Source of the DNA: Massariosphaeria phaeospora
Lineage: Eukaryota; Ascomycota; Dothideomycetes; Pleosporales
DNA length: 64,000 bases
Direction: 5' to 3'
NCBI GenBank assembly: GCA_011032825.1
Contig: JAADJZ010000005.1
Coordinates: 2,051,001 to 2,115,000 of the forward strand
Below, piece by piece: positions 23,116 through 33,603 of the stretch (positions are counted from its first letter, which is position 1; each line of letters begins with the position of its first letter). The notes under the pieces were generated by a model. The model was not told the origin of the DNA and ran no database searches. It was given only the letters and a program-made list of their open reading frames with translations. The translations under genes were made by a program, and so were the position numbers.

Positions 23116-23549
23116 TCCTTGCACCTAATTTCTCCTCTCTACACATCGCAGCTCAGAGTGAGCTGCTAATAAAGAAAGCCAGAATGAGTACTATGGCTGT
23201 TTGTGTGCTCTAAGCACTAAATCACCTTCTCAACCTATACATGTTTGGGGTTTGGGAAACGTACGTGGTGTTAGGTTCATAAGGCGTGAATGCGTGTTCA
23301 AGATGGTGGATAGTAGTAGCATGCAGTGATGATGATGACGATGATGATGCAATACCCCTTCACTCGAATTCAAAGTCCACATTTCTGCATCTCCGAATCC
23401 CGCACATCACCAAATCTATCTCAAGTCTGCCCTTAAGATATCAAATGGCCCGATATAGATGCCTCTCCATCCACGATCCTCAAGGCTGGTAATAGCGAAT
23501 TTGGGTACCAGTGGGTTTTGGCGGGTGTGGGCGCACTCACTCGGACGCG

Positions 23550-23675
23550 CCTGCCAGAACCCACTCGCACCCGCCGGACGCGCCAGAACGCGCTCGCACT
23601 CGCCAGAACTCACCAGGACCCGCCAGAACCCCAACACCCACTCGCACCCACCAGAGCCCACTCACACCCGCTCGC
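23550..23675. repeat. GC-rich minisatellite, 20-nt unit
   Basis: GCCAGAAC recurs at 23552, 23582, 23602 and 23622, with an exact 20-nt period in the last three. Units contain CACTCGCAC or close variants. Confidence 0.85.
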
Positions 23676-23679
23676 GCCG

Positions 23680-24504
23680 CGGAAGCCCAGAAGAAGGGAA
23701 AAGACCTGGAGCTGGTGAGGTTGGGCAGTGGAAAAGCAGAGCGGACGAACTCGAGCCTCGCGCCGCAGAAGCCGAGAAGAAGGACCACCAAATTCAGAGA
23801 CTTGCAGCGGGAGATACGCGAAGAGACGTAGGCCTTTGCTGATGCCCGAGCTATATCCATTCCTCTTCATCGACAATTTCGCACGAAGTTGTCGTCGCAA
23901 GGCCGTCGTTTCCGCGCACGGCTGGGGCTGGTAATATCGAAATATGACATCAAGATCGCGGACCTATGTGCAACATTCCAGTCAGGCCTGACAAAGGTTA
24001 TCCGTGAGCGAAACCGCCTTGGGAATACCCTGTGAAACGCAAAGTTAGTCTATGGAAGAGAGCATTCGACATGCTCGTGCAAGTCATTCATGACGAGGTC
24101 CAATGCTCTAGGGCGCCGATAGATCGGACTTACAAAAACAAACCACTAGAGTAGGCCAAAATCTTCGGAAATATTGGAAAATCGATCATTCGTCGGAGTC
24201 TCGACAACGGCTCAGCGTGGAAGTCGAGGTTCCAGGAGCTAGAAGGTCGTCTCGAAACGGTGGCGAAGCAGGCCCGCGAGGCAGAGAGCATGGACAAGTT
24301 TGCTCATGGGCAGTTGAATGCTTTTGTGCTGCAATACAACGCCGACACGGAGGCGCTCACGCATAAGATAACGGGATACAAGACCCATACCGCTGGACTG
24401 CGGCAGGCGCTCGAGGTGATCCACGGGACGCATGCCAAACTACACGAGGAAAAGCAGTATTGGGATGCGCGCGACGTGCTTGTGAAAGGGCACCGAGTGA
24501 GTTA
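23680..24504 (+). pseudogene. Decayed coiled-coil protein gene
   Basis: A run of protein-like sequence is split by stops and frame changes. The first part (about 23680-24035) reads AEKKDHQIQRL, then IPLHRQFRTKLSSQ, then KYDIKIADLCATFQSGLTKV, and ends at TGA 24034. The second part is in another frame (WKRAFDMLVQVIHDE) and stops at TAG near 24150. The third continues in that same frame to 24504 (SRFQELEGRLETVAKQ, HGQLNAFVLQYNADTEAL, LEVIHGTHAKLHEEKQYW). The heptad-like pattern suggests a coiled coil. I do not recognise the parent family. Unidentified introns could explain some breaks, so pseudogene is the better but not certain call. Confidence 0.45.
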
Positions 24505-26682
24505 GCGAGGGAGGATTCCATTGTTGTCGGTTTCCACGAGGCGAAGGAGGGCCCTGTTTGTAGTACGTATTACTGTTTGCATGTTTTGGATGCATCATCT
24601 GCGATTACAACGAAGTCTACACTCAGTACTAAGATGGGAGAAGGTCGTGCGCATTTAGTATCACCAAGTGCTTTCCTCGTATCCCGATGACCCTTCATTA
24701 CGGTGAAAATGGAACTCAGACTTGATACTGAAAAAGCCTTTGCCTTACGAAAGGTGGCGTTTTACATTGTCAAAGCCGCCCAACTTCCGACATCGCGTCC
24801 TTCCACATAGATTTATACCCCCATATTCGGGCTAGCTTTTGTAACAAGAAGATGGGAAAGTGAGAAGCGGGGTGCTTATGTACCCCGTTTCCAGCACCTG
24901 GCAGTCACGTGATACTCCATCACACGAAGTATGCTCTCTTTTGTTGACCTTTCCGCAGCAGCTACAATTTCACAGGGACTCAACATTAAGAGAAATACGA
25001 AGAAGATGCATCATGGCGGTGGTGGGAAGAGCTGAGCTGAGCTGAGCTGTGCTCAATTCCCAGGTCCCTCGAGAATGTTCGAACGACATGATTCTATGTC
25101 TGAAAATCGTGGGGGGTTTACCGGAACGATTAAACTTATCAAGGCGGATGGTGAGTGAGTGTGTGTGAGAAATCAACCCACCAACTGATTGAGAAGGGAA
25201 GAGAAGAGAAGAGAAGAACTATGTTGAAGAGACATGTTGGCCTCTATCCACACACACACGCACACGTCGTCCACGCGCATATATAAGCCCTCCCTCTCTC
25301 CACTTTTTCCTCTCTCCACACGTATGCCATCTCCAGCAATGCATCACTAAAAATACACTTTGTCCGGTCCGTGGGATTCTCTGTCTCCGTGTCCCACTAC
25401 TGTTTTCCGAGTCGCATGCGGTCTGAAAAACGCCTAAGTTCAAGAACTATGTTCGGTAGAGTGCAGTGTGGGGGGTTGTGATATTCTCTGAGAACTGAAG
25501 ACGGAAAATATGATAATGATCATGATCATGATGATGAAGCGGGGCGGGCAGAGGCAATAAAAGATATAGACAGAAAACATATGTTATGTTAGGCTGTGGG
25601 ACAAGATTGCGACAACGTAAAAATGCTCGGGTCTGCGTGGATAGATAGGAAAAAAAGAGGGAGCGTGCAAGTGCATGTACGCCGATACAACACTCCATCG
25701 CCGAACTATTCTCTAGTGCTCATCATCACCACCACATGAACCTGTCGCCCCATCACACATCCTATTCCTCCTCGCACTCTCCTCTCATACCTCCAAACAC
25801 AAGCCCAACCACAAGCCCAACCACTCCATGATGAAATCTTTCAAAATATTTTAGACTGCCCCTCGACGGCAGTGTTGTAGAGAAGAAGAGGAAAGGAAGG
25901 GAGAATCTAGGGGCTTATATACGTATCCTGAGAGCGATGAAGAAAAATGCAGGATGAGTCGGAGTGTGTACGTTGGAGACGTGGTGATGTGGCGATGGAA
26001 GGCTGCAAATGGTGGATGATGTTGATGATGACACCCAGCCCCCATTTTCGAATATTACGAAACTCATTCCCAATCTCACCTCTCAACCATTACGAGGAAT
26101 AAGTCGGGGTTTTAGAGTCCCACCCTCCCAGTCCCATAAACATGTAAATTTCCAGTTTCTGATTTTCTACAATAGAAACACTGCAGTGTAGTACCCAAGA
26201 AACGCAGAAATAGAGAGTAGCTGGGCTTATATAAGCACACATTTTTGAAAACTCGACAATCCCGGACGAGGGTGAGGGTGAGGATGCACGGGAAGAAGCG
26301 TATCTATAAAGACCCACGTTTCGCGCGCCGTAGATGTGGTTCTTTTTACACTACACTCTCTCTCTACAGGGGAGGAGAAATTAAAATTGCACGACCGAGC
26401 ATATGATGTTCTGGAACTGTTGTTGTGGGTAGGTGATGTTGTGCTAGAGCTCGGCGGGGATTTAAAACGGGTTGGATGTGAGGGATATGGAGTCTAAACA
26501 GCAGCGAGTATACCTCGCAGATGATGACCAGGGCGAAGCGATGATGATAATGATGATGATGATATGCTATTATCTCTCAAACACCCCAGCAGCATCCCGC
26601 TACAACACTCCAACATAGTACAGGCAGGGTATCCCCCCCACCCAAGCACGATCTTCCTTTTCTAAATACCGTTAACAAGACA
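24505..26682. other. Gene-poor tract with further promoter-like modules and GATGATG microsatellites
   Basis: Modules: TATATAAGCCCTCC 25280-25293 (+), TATATAAGCCCC 25921-25910 (-), TATATAAGCCC 26233-26223 (-), with weaker versions near 24884-24868 (-) and 26304-26315 (+). Short GAT/ATG-rich microsatellites occur near 25516-25540, 26012-26032 and 26540-26564. No conserved protein was found. The only frames after the modules are very short (for example 17 codons after 26233). Confidence 0.5.
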
Positions 26683-28028
26683 TTAAATATACGAAACCTT
26701 GACGCCCATCCCGACAGTCCGACGAATCTTCATCCACGCGTTCCTCAGCACGCGCATAATGCGCTCTCGTAAATCCCGCCGCCCAAACGCCAATGCAAAT
26801 GCTAAAAGGAAAAGAAGAGTGCGGAACAGCGCCATGGGGTTTGCGGTCACCGAGTACGCCGTATTTGTTACCAGTGCCTGCATCGACGCAAACAGCAGGG
26901 ACGCACGCTTGTACAGTCCTGGCGGTGGTGTTGCCGCTTTCTTGGCTGGTCGGGACGTGCGGGATGCTGGTGGAGGCGCTGGTCGGTTCTGCGGCTTCCG
27001 CGACATGTCGTCTGAGCCTCGGGGCTGCCGCCGGTTTTCTTCTTCGCGTTTCCGCCGCTCGTCTTCGGCGCGCGACTGCTCTAGTCTTTGGGTTTCGGAC
27101 TCTTTGCGGCGTAGCTCCATTTGTTCTTGCTGCTGCTGGCGTAGTTTTGCTTCGCGCTGTTCTGTCTCTTCCCGCTCTTCCTTTAGACTGTGGAGAGCGA
27201 GCAGGAAGGCCTCTTTCCGCTCGTCGTCCAAGACTTCTGACATGGCTATGAATTCTCGGGCGTAGTCCCATTCCTCGTTGCGGGGCAAGACGTGGAGGGT
27301 GTAGAGTTCGAGGAGCTTGAGCCTGGTGTTGAGGTCTCGGGGAGTGCTTGTGCCGTTATTGTGCTGGCTTGGTCGTCGCTGTAGGTAGGCGGAAGAGGAC
27401 ATGTGCGAGGATACGTCGAAGGTCGGCTGCGCTGTGGCTGAAAGGTAGGTCTCGAGGCGTTGTTGGTTTAGTCGCTGCGACGGAGAGTGTGTTAGGAGGA
27501 GGGTCGCCCTAGCATGTGTTAGCTGTCTTGCAAGCCGTGTATGGGAGGAAACGAGGCATACAGGTTCACAACCACCTCGGGATCCACGTCGCCGTCAACG
27601 CCGGCGTACCCGTCGCGGGCCACGTCCTCCCACACGCTGCCGTCGCGGCATTTGGACACCAATGCCTTCCACCGCGCGCTCCCAAATGCGTTCTTGCCCT
27701 CTTCGGCGCCCAGTTCCACGACCGAGTTGAGGAAGGTCAGGTAGAAGCTCCACACCTTCACCCGGGTGCCCCGCGACGCGGCTGCCACGGGAGCAAAGGC
27801 TGACAGGTCGCCATCGTGTGTCCCATTGGCGTCGTCGGGCGGCGGCGGCGTGATGATGGGCTCAATGGTCGAGAGGGCTTCGGGCAGCCGGCGCGTCAGG
27901 AACAGCTGTGCGGCCTGGCGGTAGGCTTTTGCGATCTGCGAAGACTGGTGTCGGCTGGAGGAGAGGGAGGTCACGGACGACGAGAGCATGCGGGAGCTGC
28001 CCCGGTCTTCGTACAGAGGGGGAGCCAT
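26683..28028 (-). CDS. pex26: Pex26-like peroxisomal membrane peroxin
   Basis: Exons 28028-27562 and 27508-26683 give about 430 residues. The 53-nt intron (27561-27509) joins VVNL to ATLLLTHSPSQRLNQQRL, so the two open frames are one protein. N-terminal TPR-like helices (YRQAAQLFLTRRLPEALSTI, KVWSFYLTFLNSVVEL) are followed by a Gln/Glu/Arg-rich coiled coil. One membrane segment lies close to the C-terminus (ALFRTLLFLLAFALAFG), then a basic tail. This tail-anchored architecture is that of fungal Pex26, the counterpart of yeast Pex15 and human PEX26. It should anchor the Pex1/Pex6 AAA complex at the peroxisome so that the Pex5 import receptor is recycled. It is divergent from the PARN-like gene. 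Confidence 0.8.
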
Positions 28029-28613
28029 GGCGGCGCAGATTACGAAGAGTGCAGCGGAGGGGAGCGACGTGGCATGGCGCCGTGAGGGGCAGGCTCGGAG
28101 TGTTGACAGTTGCAGGTGCGAGGTGCGAGGAATGTGAAATGAATAGCAACCACGTCCACATCCGTCGAACCTCGGCTGAGCTGCGCCTGCCACAACAGAC
28201 ATTGGACAACAGGTGAATGCTTGGCGCACACCAGCCACAGCAGGAAGCCGCGCTGCCGCCACCCGAGCGCTCCCCCAAACACCACCGCAATCCATCTCAG
28301 ACCTGCATCTGGCCCTGCAGCGCGGCTGGAACTGTCGCAATCAGGTCTTCTTGTGCTTGTCAAACCTGGTCCAGGTCTCGCCATCAAGCCGTGCCCTAGT
28401 CGAGAGTTAGACAGCCCAGTCAATCATGAACCGTTCCGCCCTCACTAACAGCGCAGCCCACTCACTTTTCTCTTTGGCAGCAGGCACCAAGGTCGCCATT
28501 GACACCGCTCGTCCCTCGCCCGCTTCTAACTACCCTCGCAGATTCTTTCACCTTGACCATAGTTTGGCCCTCGATTCTGCTTATCTCTAACCACACACAC
28601 ACGGCACGCGACC
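28029..28613. promoter_or_regulatory. Divergent promoter region, Pex26-like / PARN-like
   Basis: The 585-nt space between two divergent start codons. No clear TATA box; CT-rich leader sequence precedes both starts. No gene seen. Confidence 0.5.
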
Positions 28614-30506
28614 ATGGACGTCGACGCAGCCTCGTTCCCCCACCATCTCTTTGGCATCCTGCTTGCTATCTCCGAGGCTGAGTTCGTCTCCTTCGACCTC
28701 GAGTATTCGGGGATACCTAGCAGAAATCCCACAAAACCTCGCGGCGACGGCAGGCGCACGTTGGAAGAGCGATACGTCGAGACCAAGGCCGGCGCAGAAA
28801 AGTATCAGATCCTTCAGGTAGGTATCACATGTGCTCGGTTCGACTACATTGCGAACAATTATGTCCTCCGGCCTTACAACATCAACATCAGCCCGCTGCT
28901 GAAGGAGCGGCTGGACATTGAACGCGACATTTGCCTCCAGACCGGTGCAGTGTCATTTCTTCTCGACAATGGCTTCCAGTTGGATCTGCCCTTCACCAAG
29001 GGCGTGCAATATTTGTCGCGCGAGGAGGCTGCGTGGGCCAAGAACCATGCCTACGATCGTTTCGATAAAAAGAGCACTGTCCAAGACCTGCAGCTGAAAG
29101 ACGACGACACCGAGTCTCTTGATTTCGTCAGACGAGCTAGAGAAGAGATCGTGGGCTGGAAACATAACACCTCTTGGTCCTTGCATATTACTACCAGTAC
29201 TGGATTCAAAGAGCGGCCTGCAATTTCGGCAATTTCTCGATTCGAAAAGCGCTTGGTCCACCAGCTTGTACGAGCCGAGTTTCCAGACCTCGTGTCCATT
29301 GGCAGGACCGACCATATCAAGATTGTCGAGTTCGACGCCCAGCGCGAAGAAGACAACACAAAGAGACTCAAAAGGAGGACGAAGGACCAGATCGTCAGAC
29401 AGACAGGGTTTCGCTGGATAATTGAAGCTCTCGCGAAAGGTGATGTTGACGAAATCGACCCATTGTACTTTGCCAGGAACAAGGAAGGCATGGTCATTGC
29501 TGCAGACGTGAACAATATCAAAAGCCGTTTCGATCGAGCCACTCAACGTTTGAAGCACCACCAGCCAGTACTCGTAGGCCACAACATGTTCACAGATTTG
29601 GTCTATCTGTATAGCGCCTTTATCGGACAACTGCCGGAGACGCTTCAGGGGTTCTGTGAGGCGATCCACGAGCTATTTCCGCGAATCATAGACACCAAAT
29701 ATCTCGCTACACATGCAGAAGGGGATCTGAACGCTTCGCCTTCGCTCCAAGAGATTGCGCATAAGTTGAGGATGCAACCTCTACCCGATATCAGTAAGTT
29801 GTGGCTCTTGCCGATGTATACTTCCCACGGTTTTGCTAATCTTGGTTTAGTCACCCACGCCGAACATTCAAAATATCACGACAAAGACGCCTTTCACGAA
29901 GCTGGCTACGACAGCCTACACACCGCAACCATCATGCTCCGGCTCTCTGCAACCTTGGACGCTGAAAAGCAAGCTCAGGATCCAACCGCCGCTCTCGAAA
30001 CTGAGTCAAACGCCAGTTTCAAATCTGCCGTGGAAGAGCATCAAGTGGTGGACGAGGAGCCGAAGCTGGACGCGGAAGCTCCACTGCCTCTGATCGAGAA
30101 GCCTCTAATCGAGAAGCCGGAGCCTGAGCCGCAGTCGTCCAACAAAGAAAAGAAGAAGAGCAGGAAGAAAAAGGCCAAAGGCAGCAAATCGGTAGACCGG
30201 AAATTCCACACGCAGAATTTGTTCGAGAACCTGCGCGAGCTAAGTGTAAATCCGGAATCGGAACCAGAACCAGAACCAGAGTCGGAAGAAAACGCTCTGG
30301 AGAAACCCGAAGAACCTCCACGTGCGTGGCAGGACGAGCCTTACGTTCAGGACACATCAAGTTGGGTGCCGATTCCGAAAATCGAGCGGAAACCCATGGA
30401 GCTGATCCCAGCTTTTGACTCGGACTTTTGGAAGGAGTTTGGAAACAAGCTCAGGGTATATGGAACACAAGAGGCCGTCATCACAATTGCGGACTGGAAG
30501 GAGTAA
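28614..30506 (+). CDS. CAF1-family / PARN-like poly(A) exoribonuclease
   Basis: Exons 28614-29793 and 29851-30506 give about 611 residues. The 57-nt intron (29794-29850, GTAAGT...TTTAG) has no stop and keeps the frame, so the window reads through it; the spliced junction ITHAEHSKYHDKDAF fits better. DEDDh nuclease residues are visible: Asp28 and Glu30 in SFDLEYSG, Asp in VGHNMFTDL and the His/Asp of HEAGYDSLHTA. The insert between them matches the R3H-position region of PARN-type enzymes. The C-terminal 170 residues are charged and disordered, with Lys-rich (KEKKKSRKKKAKG) and Glu-Pro runs. Expected role: 3'-to-5' removal of poly(A) or trimming of non-coding RNA, in nucleus or cytoplasm. Confidence 0.88.
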   Translation: MDVDAASFPHHLFGILLAISEAEFVSFDLEYSGIPSRNPTKPRGDGRRTLEERYVETKAGAEKYQILQVGITCARFDYIANNYVLRPYNINISPLLKERLDIERDICLQTGAVSFLLDNGFQLDLPFTKGVQYLSREEAAWAKNHAYDRFDKKSTVQDLQLKDDDTESLDFVRRAREEIVGWKHNTSWSLHITTSTGFKERPAISAISRFEKRLVHQLVRAEFPDLVSIGRTDHIKIVEFDAQREEDNTKRLKRRTKDQIVRQTGFRWIIEALAKGDVDEIDPLYFARNKEGMVIAADVNNIKSRFDRATQRLKHHQPVLVGHNMFTDLVYLYSAFIGQLPETLQGFCEAIHELFPRIIDTKYLATHAEGDLNASPSLQEIAHKLRMQPLPDISKLWLLPMYTSHGFANLGLVTHAEHSKYHDKDAFHEAGYDSLHTATIMLRLSATLDAEKQAQDPTAALETESNASFKSAVEEHQVVDEEPKLDAEAPLPLIEKPLIEKPEPEPQSSNKEKKKSRKKKAKGSKSVDRKFHTQNLFENLRELSVNPESEPEPEPESEENALEKPEEPPRAWQDEPYVQDTSSWVPIPKIERKPMELIPAFDSDFWKEFGNKLRVYGTQEAVITIADWKE

Positions 30507-30992
30507 TTCACTACACGGAATCATGGCCAGCATCGGCTAGTGAGCGATGCCGACCTGGCGGTTACTTGTTGGGTGGGAGTCGAGCACGTACTTGACTTTT
30601 GCGATAGTCATTGGCGATTCATTGGCATCTCGTCGGGTGCCTACGACATCGGGGTCGGTAGGGGCGCTGTGAATTGGCATGTAAGCGCATTTCCTTATTA
30701 GTCGACTCATAGATTCATTTTCACTGTACCCTTTCACTGTGCAAAACTTTTGTCGTCTCGTTCTTCTCAATTTCTTTGGTTGAGATGATGAAGATCTGAG
30801 AGCCATGTCACTTGACCCACTGGTGCTGCTGTGAATGAGACTTTCAGAAGCTCGGTACCGCCCTCTCGGTCTCACGCTATCCCGCTTTGGGCATGACGCG
30901 GGTCACACACTCACCTTTACCTAGGTACTTCCATTACTTATCTAAAGTCTCGACTCCTCCACAACACCAACTTCCTCCAACGCACAGTCTCA
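30507..30992. other. Gene-free spacer
   Basis: 3' flank of the PARN-like gene and promoter of the F-box gene. CT/CA-rich leader just before 30993. No gene seen. Confidence 0.5.
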
Positions 30993-31872
30993 ATGGAATT
31001 CGATCCGGGCATCGTGGCGGAGTCCGCCGTCGATATGGCTCGACGCACCACCTTGAAGCACCTGCACGACTACATTCTCGACCCCAATGTCTTGCTTGCG
31101 CATTGTCCTCTCGATCACCTCCGCCAGACCACGGTCACTCCAGTCTGTGACCTAGCCGCCTTCGACAAATTTCCGACGGAGCTACAGCATGCGATACTAG
31201 CCGAGGTAGATGTGAAGAGCTTGTTGGCGTTCCGCGCGGTCAACAAAAGAGCTGTGGAGGTTGTTAACGGAATGGTGGAGTGGCAGAAAGTAAGTTCACC
31301 GGAGATCGATGATGCCTCGAGATATCTAACACTATGTGATCAAGATCATCGGAAACGCCCCGAACGCTATACGCATGGCAGTGGGCATCTGCACCGCCCA
31401 CACCTTTTCGATGCGCGATCTGTTCAAAAAGCTGTGCCAACGCCACTGCGATCATTGCGACAAGCTTGCTCCGTACATCGACGTCTTCCTCCTTAAGCGG
31501 GTCTGCTTGAACGTCGGCGGCTCGTGCAAGGAGCGAATGCCAGCCCTACCTCGTTGCCTGCTTCCAGGAAATCTCAAGATTCACGACTATTCCAAAGTGG
31601 CAAGTTTTCGCAATATCAAGGGAAGATATGGCGAGCACGCACCCGGATACGAATCCCTCGACGCTCAGTGGGTCTACTACGACCTCGACAGTGCCAAACG
31701 CAACGCTACAAACCTAGACATCGGCGGGAAGGTTCCCTGGTACTCCGCCGATACAAAGCTTTTCTACCTGAAGTATACCTGTGCTGAGGCGCCTTTCCTC
31801 GACGCAAACTCGCACGAGACAGGACGATTGCTCATCTGCGAACTTTGTTGCGGGCCTGGCATTCGTTCATGA
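30993..31872 (+). CDS. F-box protein with Cys-rich middle; tail cut by an in-frame TGA
   Basis: Exons 30993-31289 and 31345-31872 give about 274 residues. Residues about 55-95 form an F-box-like segment (FDKFPTELQHAILAEVDVKSLLAFRAVNKRA). Then comes a Cys/His cluster (LCQRHCDHCDKL with later Cys residues) that could bind zinc. The frame stops at TGA 31870-31872 directly after CELCCGPGIRS. The same frame then stays open to TGA 32005-32007 and encodes FVCANMEELKEHMETCH, a plausible Cys/His zinc-binding end paired with CELC. F-box proteins act as substrate adaptors of SCF ubiquitin ligases; the target is unknown. The shorter product would lack half of the apparent C-terminal finger. Confidence 0.75.
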
Positions 31873-32007
31873 GAATTCGAATCCGAGCGCGCGTTTGTCT
31901 GTGCCAATATGGAGGAGTTGAAGGAGCACATGGAAACGTGTCACAGCGCCGGAGTACTACAACAGGCACGTCAATTCAACAAGGATATTCCGGACTTTGG
32001 AGGCTGA
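31873..32007 (+). pseudogene. Open in-frame extension after the F-box stop codon
   Basis: Forty-four codons in the same frame as the F-box exon, with no other stop until 32005. The Cys and His spacing in FVCANMEELKEHMETCH suggests the lost or read-through tail of the upstream protein. Confidence 0.5.
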
Positions 32008-32811
32008 GGTGGAATATCTATGACTACACAGTAGGATCATCGCAATGGTCTGTGGTCTGGTCGGCCTCTGCACTTCCAGAGCACGACAAATCTTCTCAAG
32101 CACTCGGAAACAACCGGGACTAAAAAACTCAACACCTTACATGCATGGCCTGGGAAACGAGTATCTAGTCATCGCCTGGATACCGAGCCACAAGGGAGCG
32201 CATCAGAAATGAATCATGGTTAGGCAGTGGAACTGCAGTTCATAGCATACAATCTCAACCCCTATATTCCATTCAAAGCATACAGTGAAACACCAATCGA
32301 ACCCTTCCCTCATCCCCTTATAAATACAAATGAGGCTCCCCTTGAGCATTCGCGCAAACTTTTATCCTACCCTCATCCCCTTATAATCTACATGCGCATC
32401 CGTCTGAACCTCCTGTCTCACGAAAATCAGTATCCCCATCAAATAATCGCGGCCATCCAAGTCCTCCACGTCTTGCTCAGCTCAGCTTGCCCCAAGGCCG
32501 CGATAGGTCGCAAAGATGCAGCATCACGTGAGGCCCTATTCATTCACCATAACGCGAACCATCAATCCGGACCTTGGCTCTTGCCCCACTCCGACTTAAA
32601 TCGCATCCATACTACACTGTGAACCCTACAACATGCATTGCTGGGCGTGGAGAATTTCCAATCCTGCAGAAACGCTGCCGCCGCCGCACTGTCGGAAACT
32701 GCTCTGCGCCTTTGCACCGCCGTCCTCTGACACCCACGCACGCCCCCCTCAGTCCACCGTTCCGCCCTTCCGCTCGCCCTCATTGGTTCTCCCCGCCTGC
32801 AGCCTTTTCGT

Positions 32812-32876
32812 CCCCACTTTTGCGCCTCCAGTCCCCACTTATTCGCCTCCAATCCCCACTTTTGCGCCTCCAGTCC
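32812..32876. repeat. Three copies of a 21-nt tandem repeat
   Basis: Unit CCACTT(T/A)T(G/T)CGCCTCCA(G/A)TCC, three consecutive copies. The first and third are almost identical. Confidence 0.85.
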
Positions 32877-33002
32877 CATTACGGACGCCGGGCGAGCGTC
32901 GGGGCTCGCTTGTTTTTTGCTGACTGTCCCCTTTAGCGCTAAGCCCGCCGTCCATATAAGCCCATCGCTCCATCGCCCCTACACTCTTGTTTTTTCCTCA
33001 TC

Positions 33003-33205
33003 GGCTCTCGACACTCGATATCGACACCCTTCGACACTTTGGCAGGTTCGACACTCGGTGCCTTCGGCGGTTCGACACTCGATCTGGACGGCTCTGGACG
33101 ATCCTGGACGGCTCTGGACGGCTCTGGACGATTCGACACTCGATGCCTTCGGCGACTCTGGACGATTCTGGACGATTTTCGACAACTCGGTTTCGACACT
33201 CTTTC
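33003..33205. repeat. Interspersed short-repeat array (TCGACACTC and CTGGACGGCT)
   Basis: TCGACACTC or close variants recur at least seven times, mixed with tandem CTCTGGACGG/CTCTGGACGA units around 33091-33132. It lies just downstream of the TATA-like module at 32954. Confidence 0.8.
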
Positions 33206-33466
33206 GCGTGGGGACAACATCTGCCGAATGGATGGTTGTCACAGGAAGGGTGCGGGGCGGGGCACTTTCCCTTATGGATATATCCATATGCGCATAGATA
33301 GAAATACAAGAAACATTTTCTCAATTGACTCTTCTTCATGCAACCTTCTTTGTGTTATCTTCTTTGATCAACTGCTGTGATGTCTGTGATGTCTTCGTGC
33401 TATACATATAATGCATACAACTTCTTCACTTCTTCTTTTGAACGTCTTAAGTGTATATCCTTCTTA

Positions 33467-33603
33467 CATACATACATGCATACATACATACATACATATA
33501 TACTAACTATACATACTACGCACTTACCTTCGCGTGCCTGTTGCTATATACATACATACATACATACATACATACATACATACATACATACATACATACA
33601 TAC
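33467..33603. repeat. (CATA)n microsatellites
   Basis: Two runs, 33467-33500 and 33549-33603, of CATA units. The second has about 13 uninterrupted copies. Confidence 0.95.
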
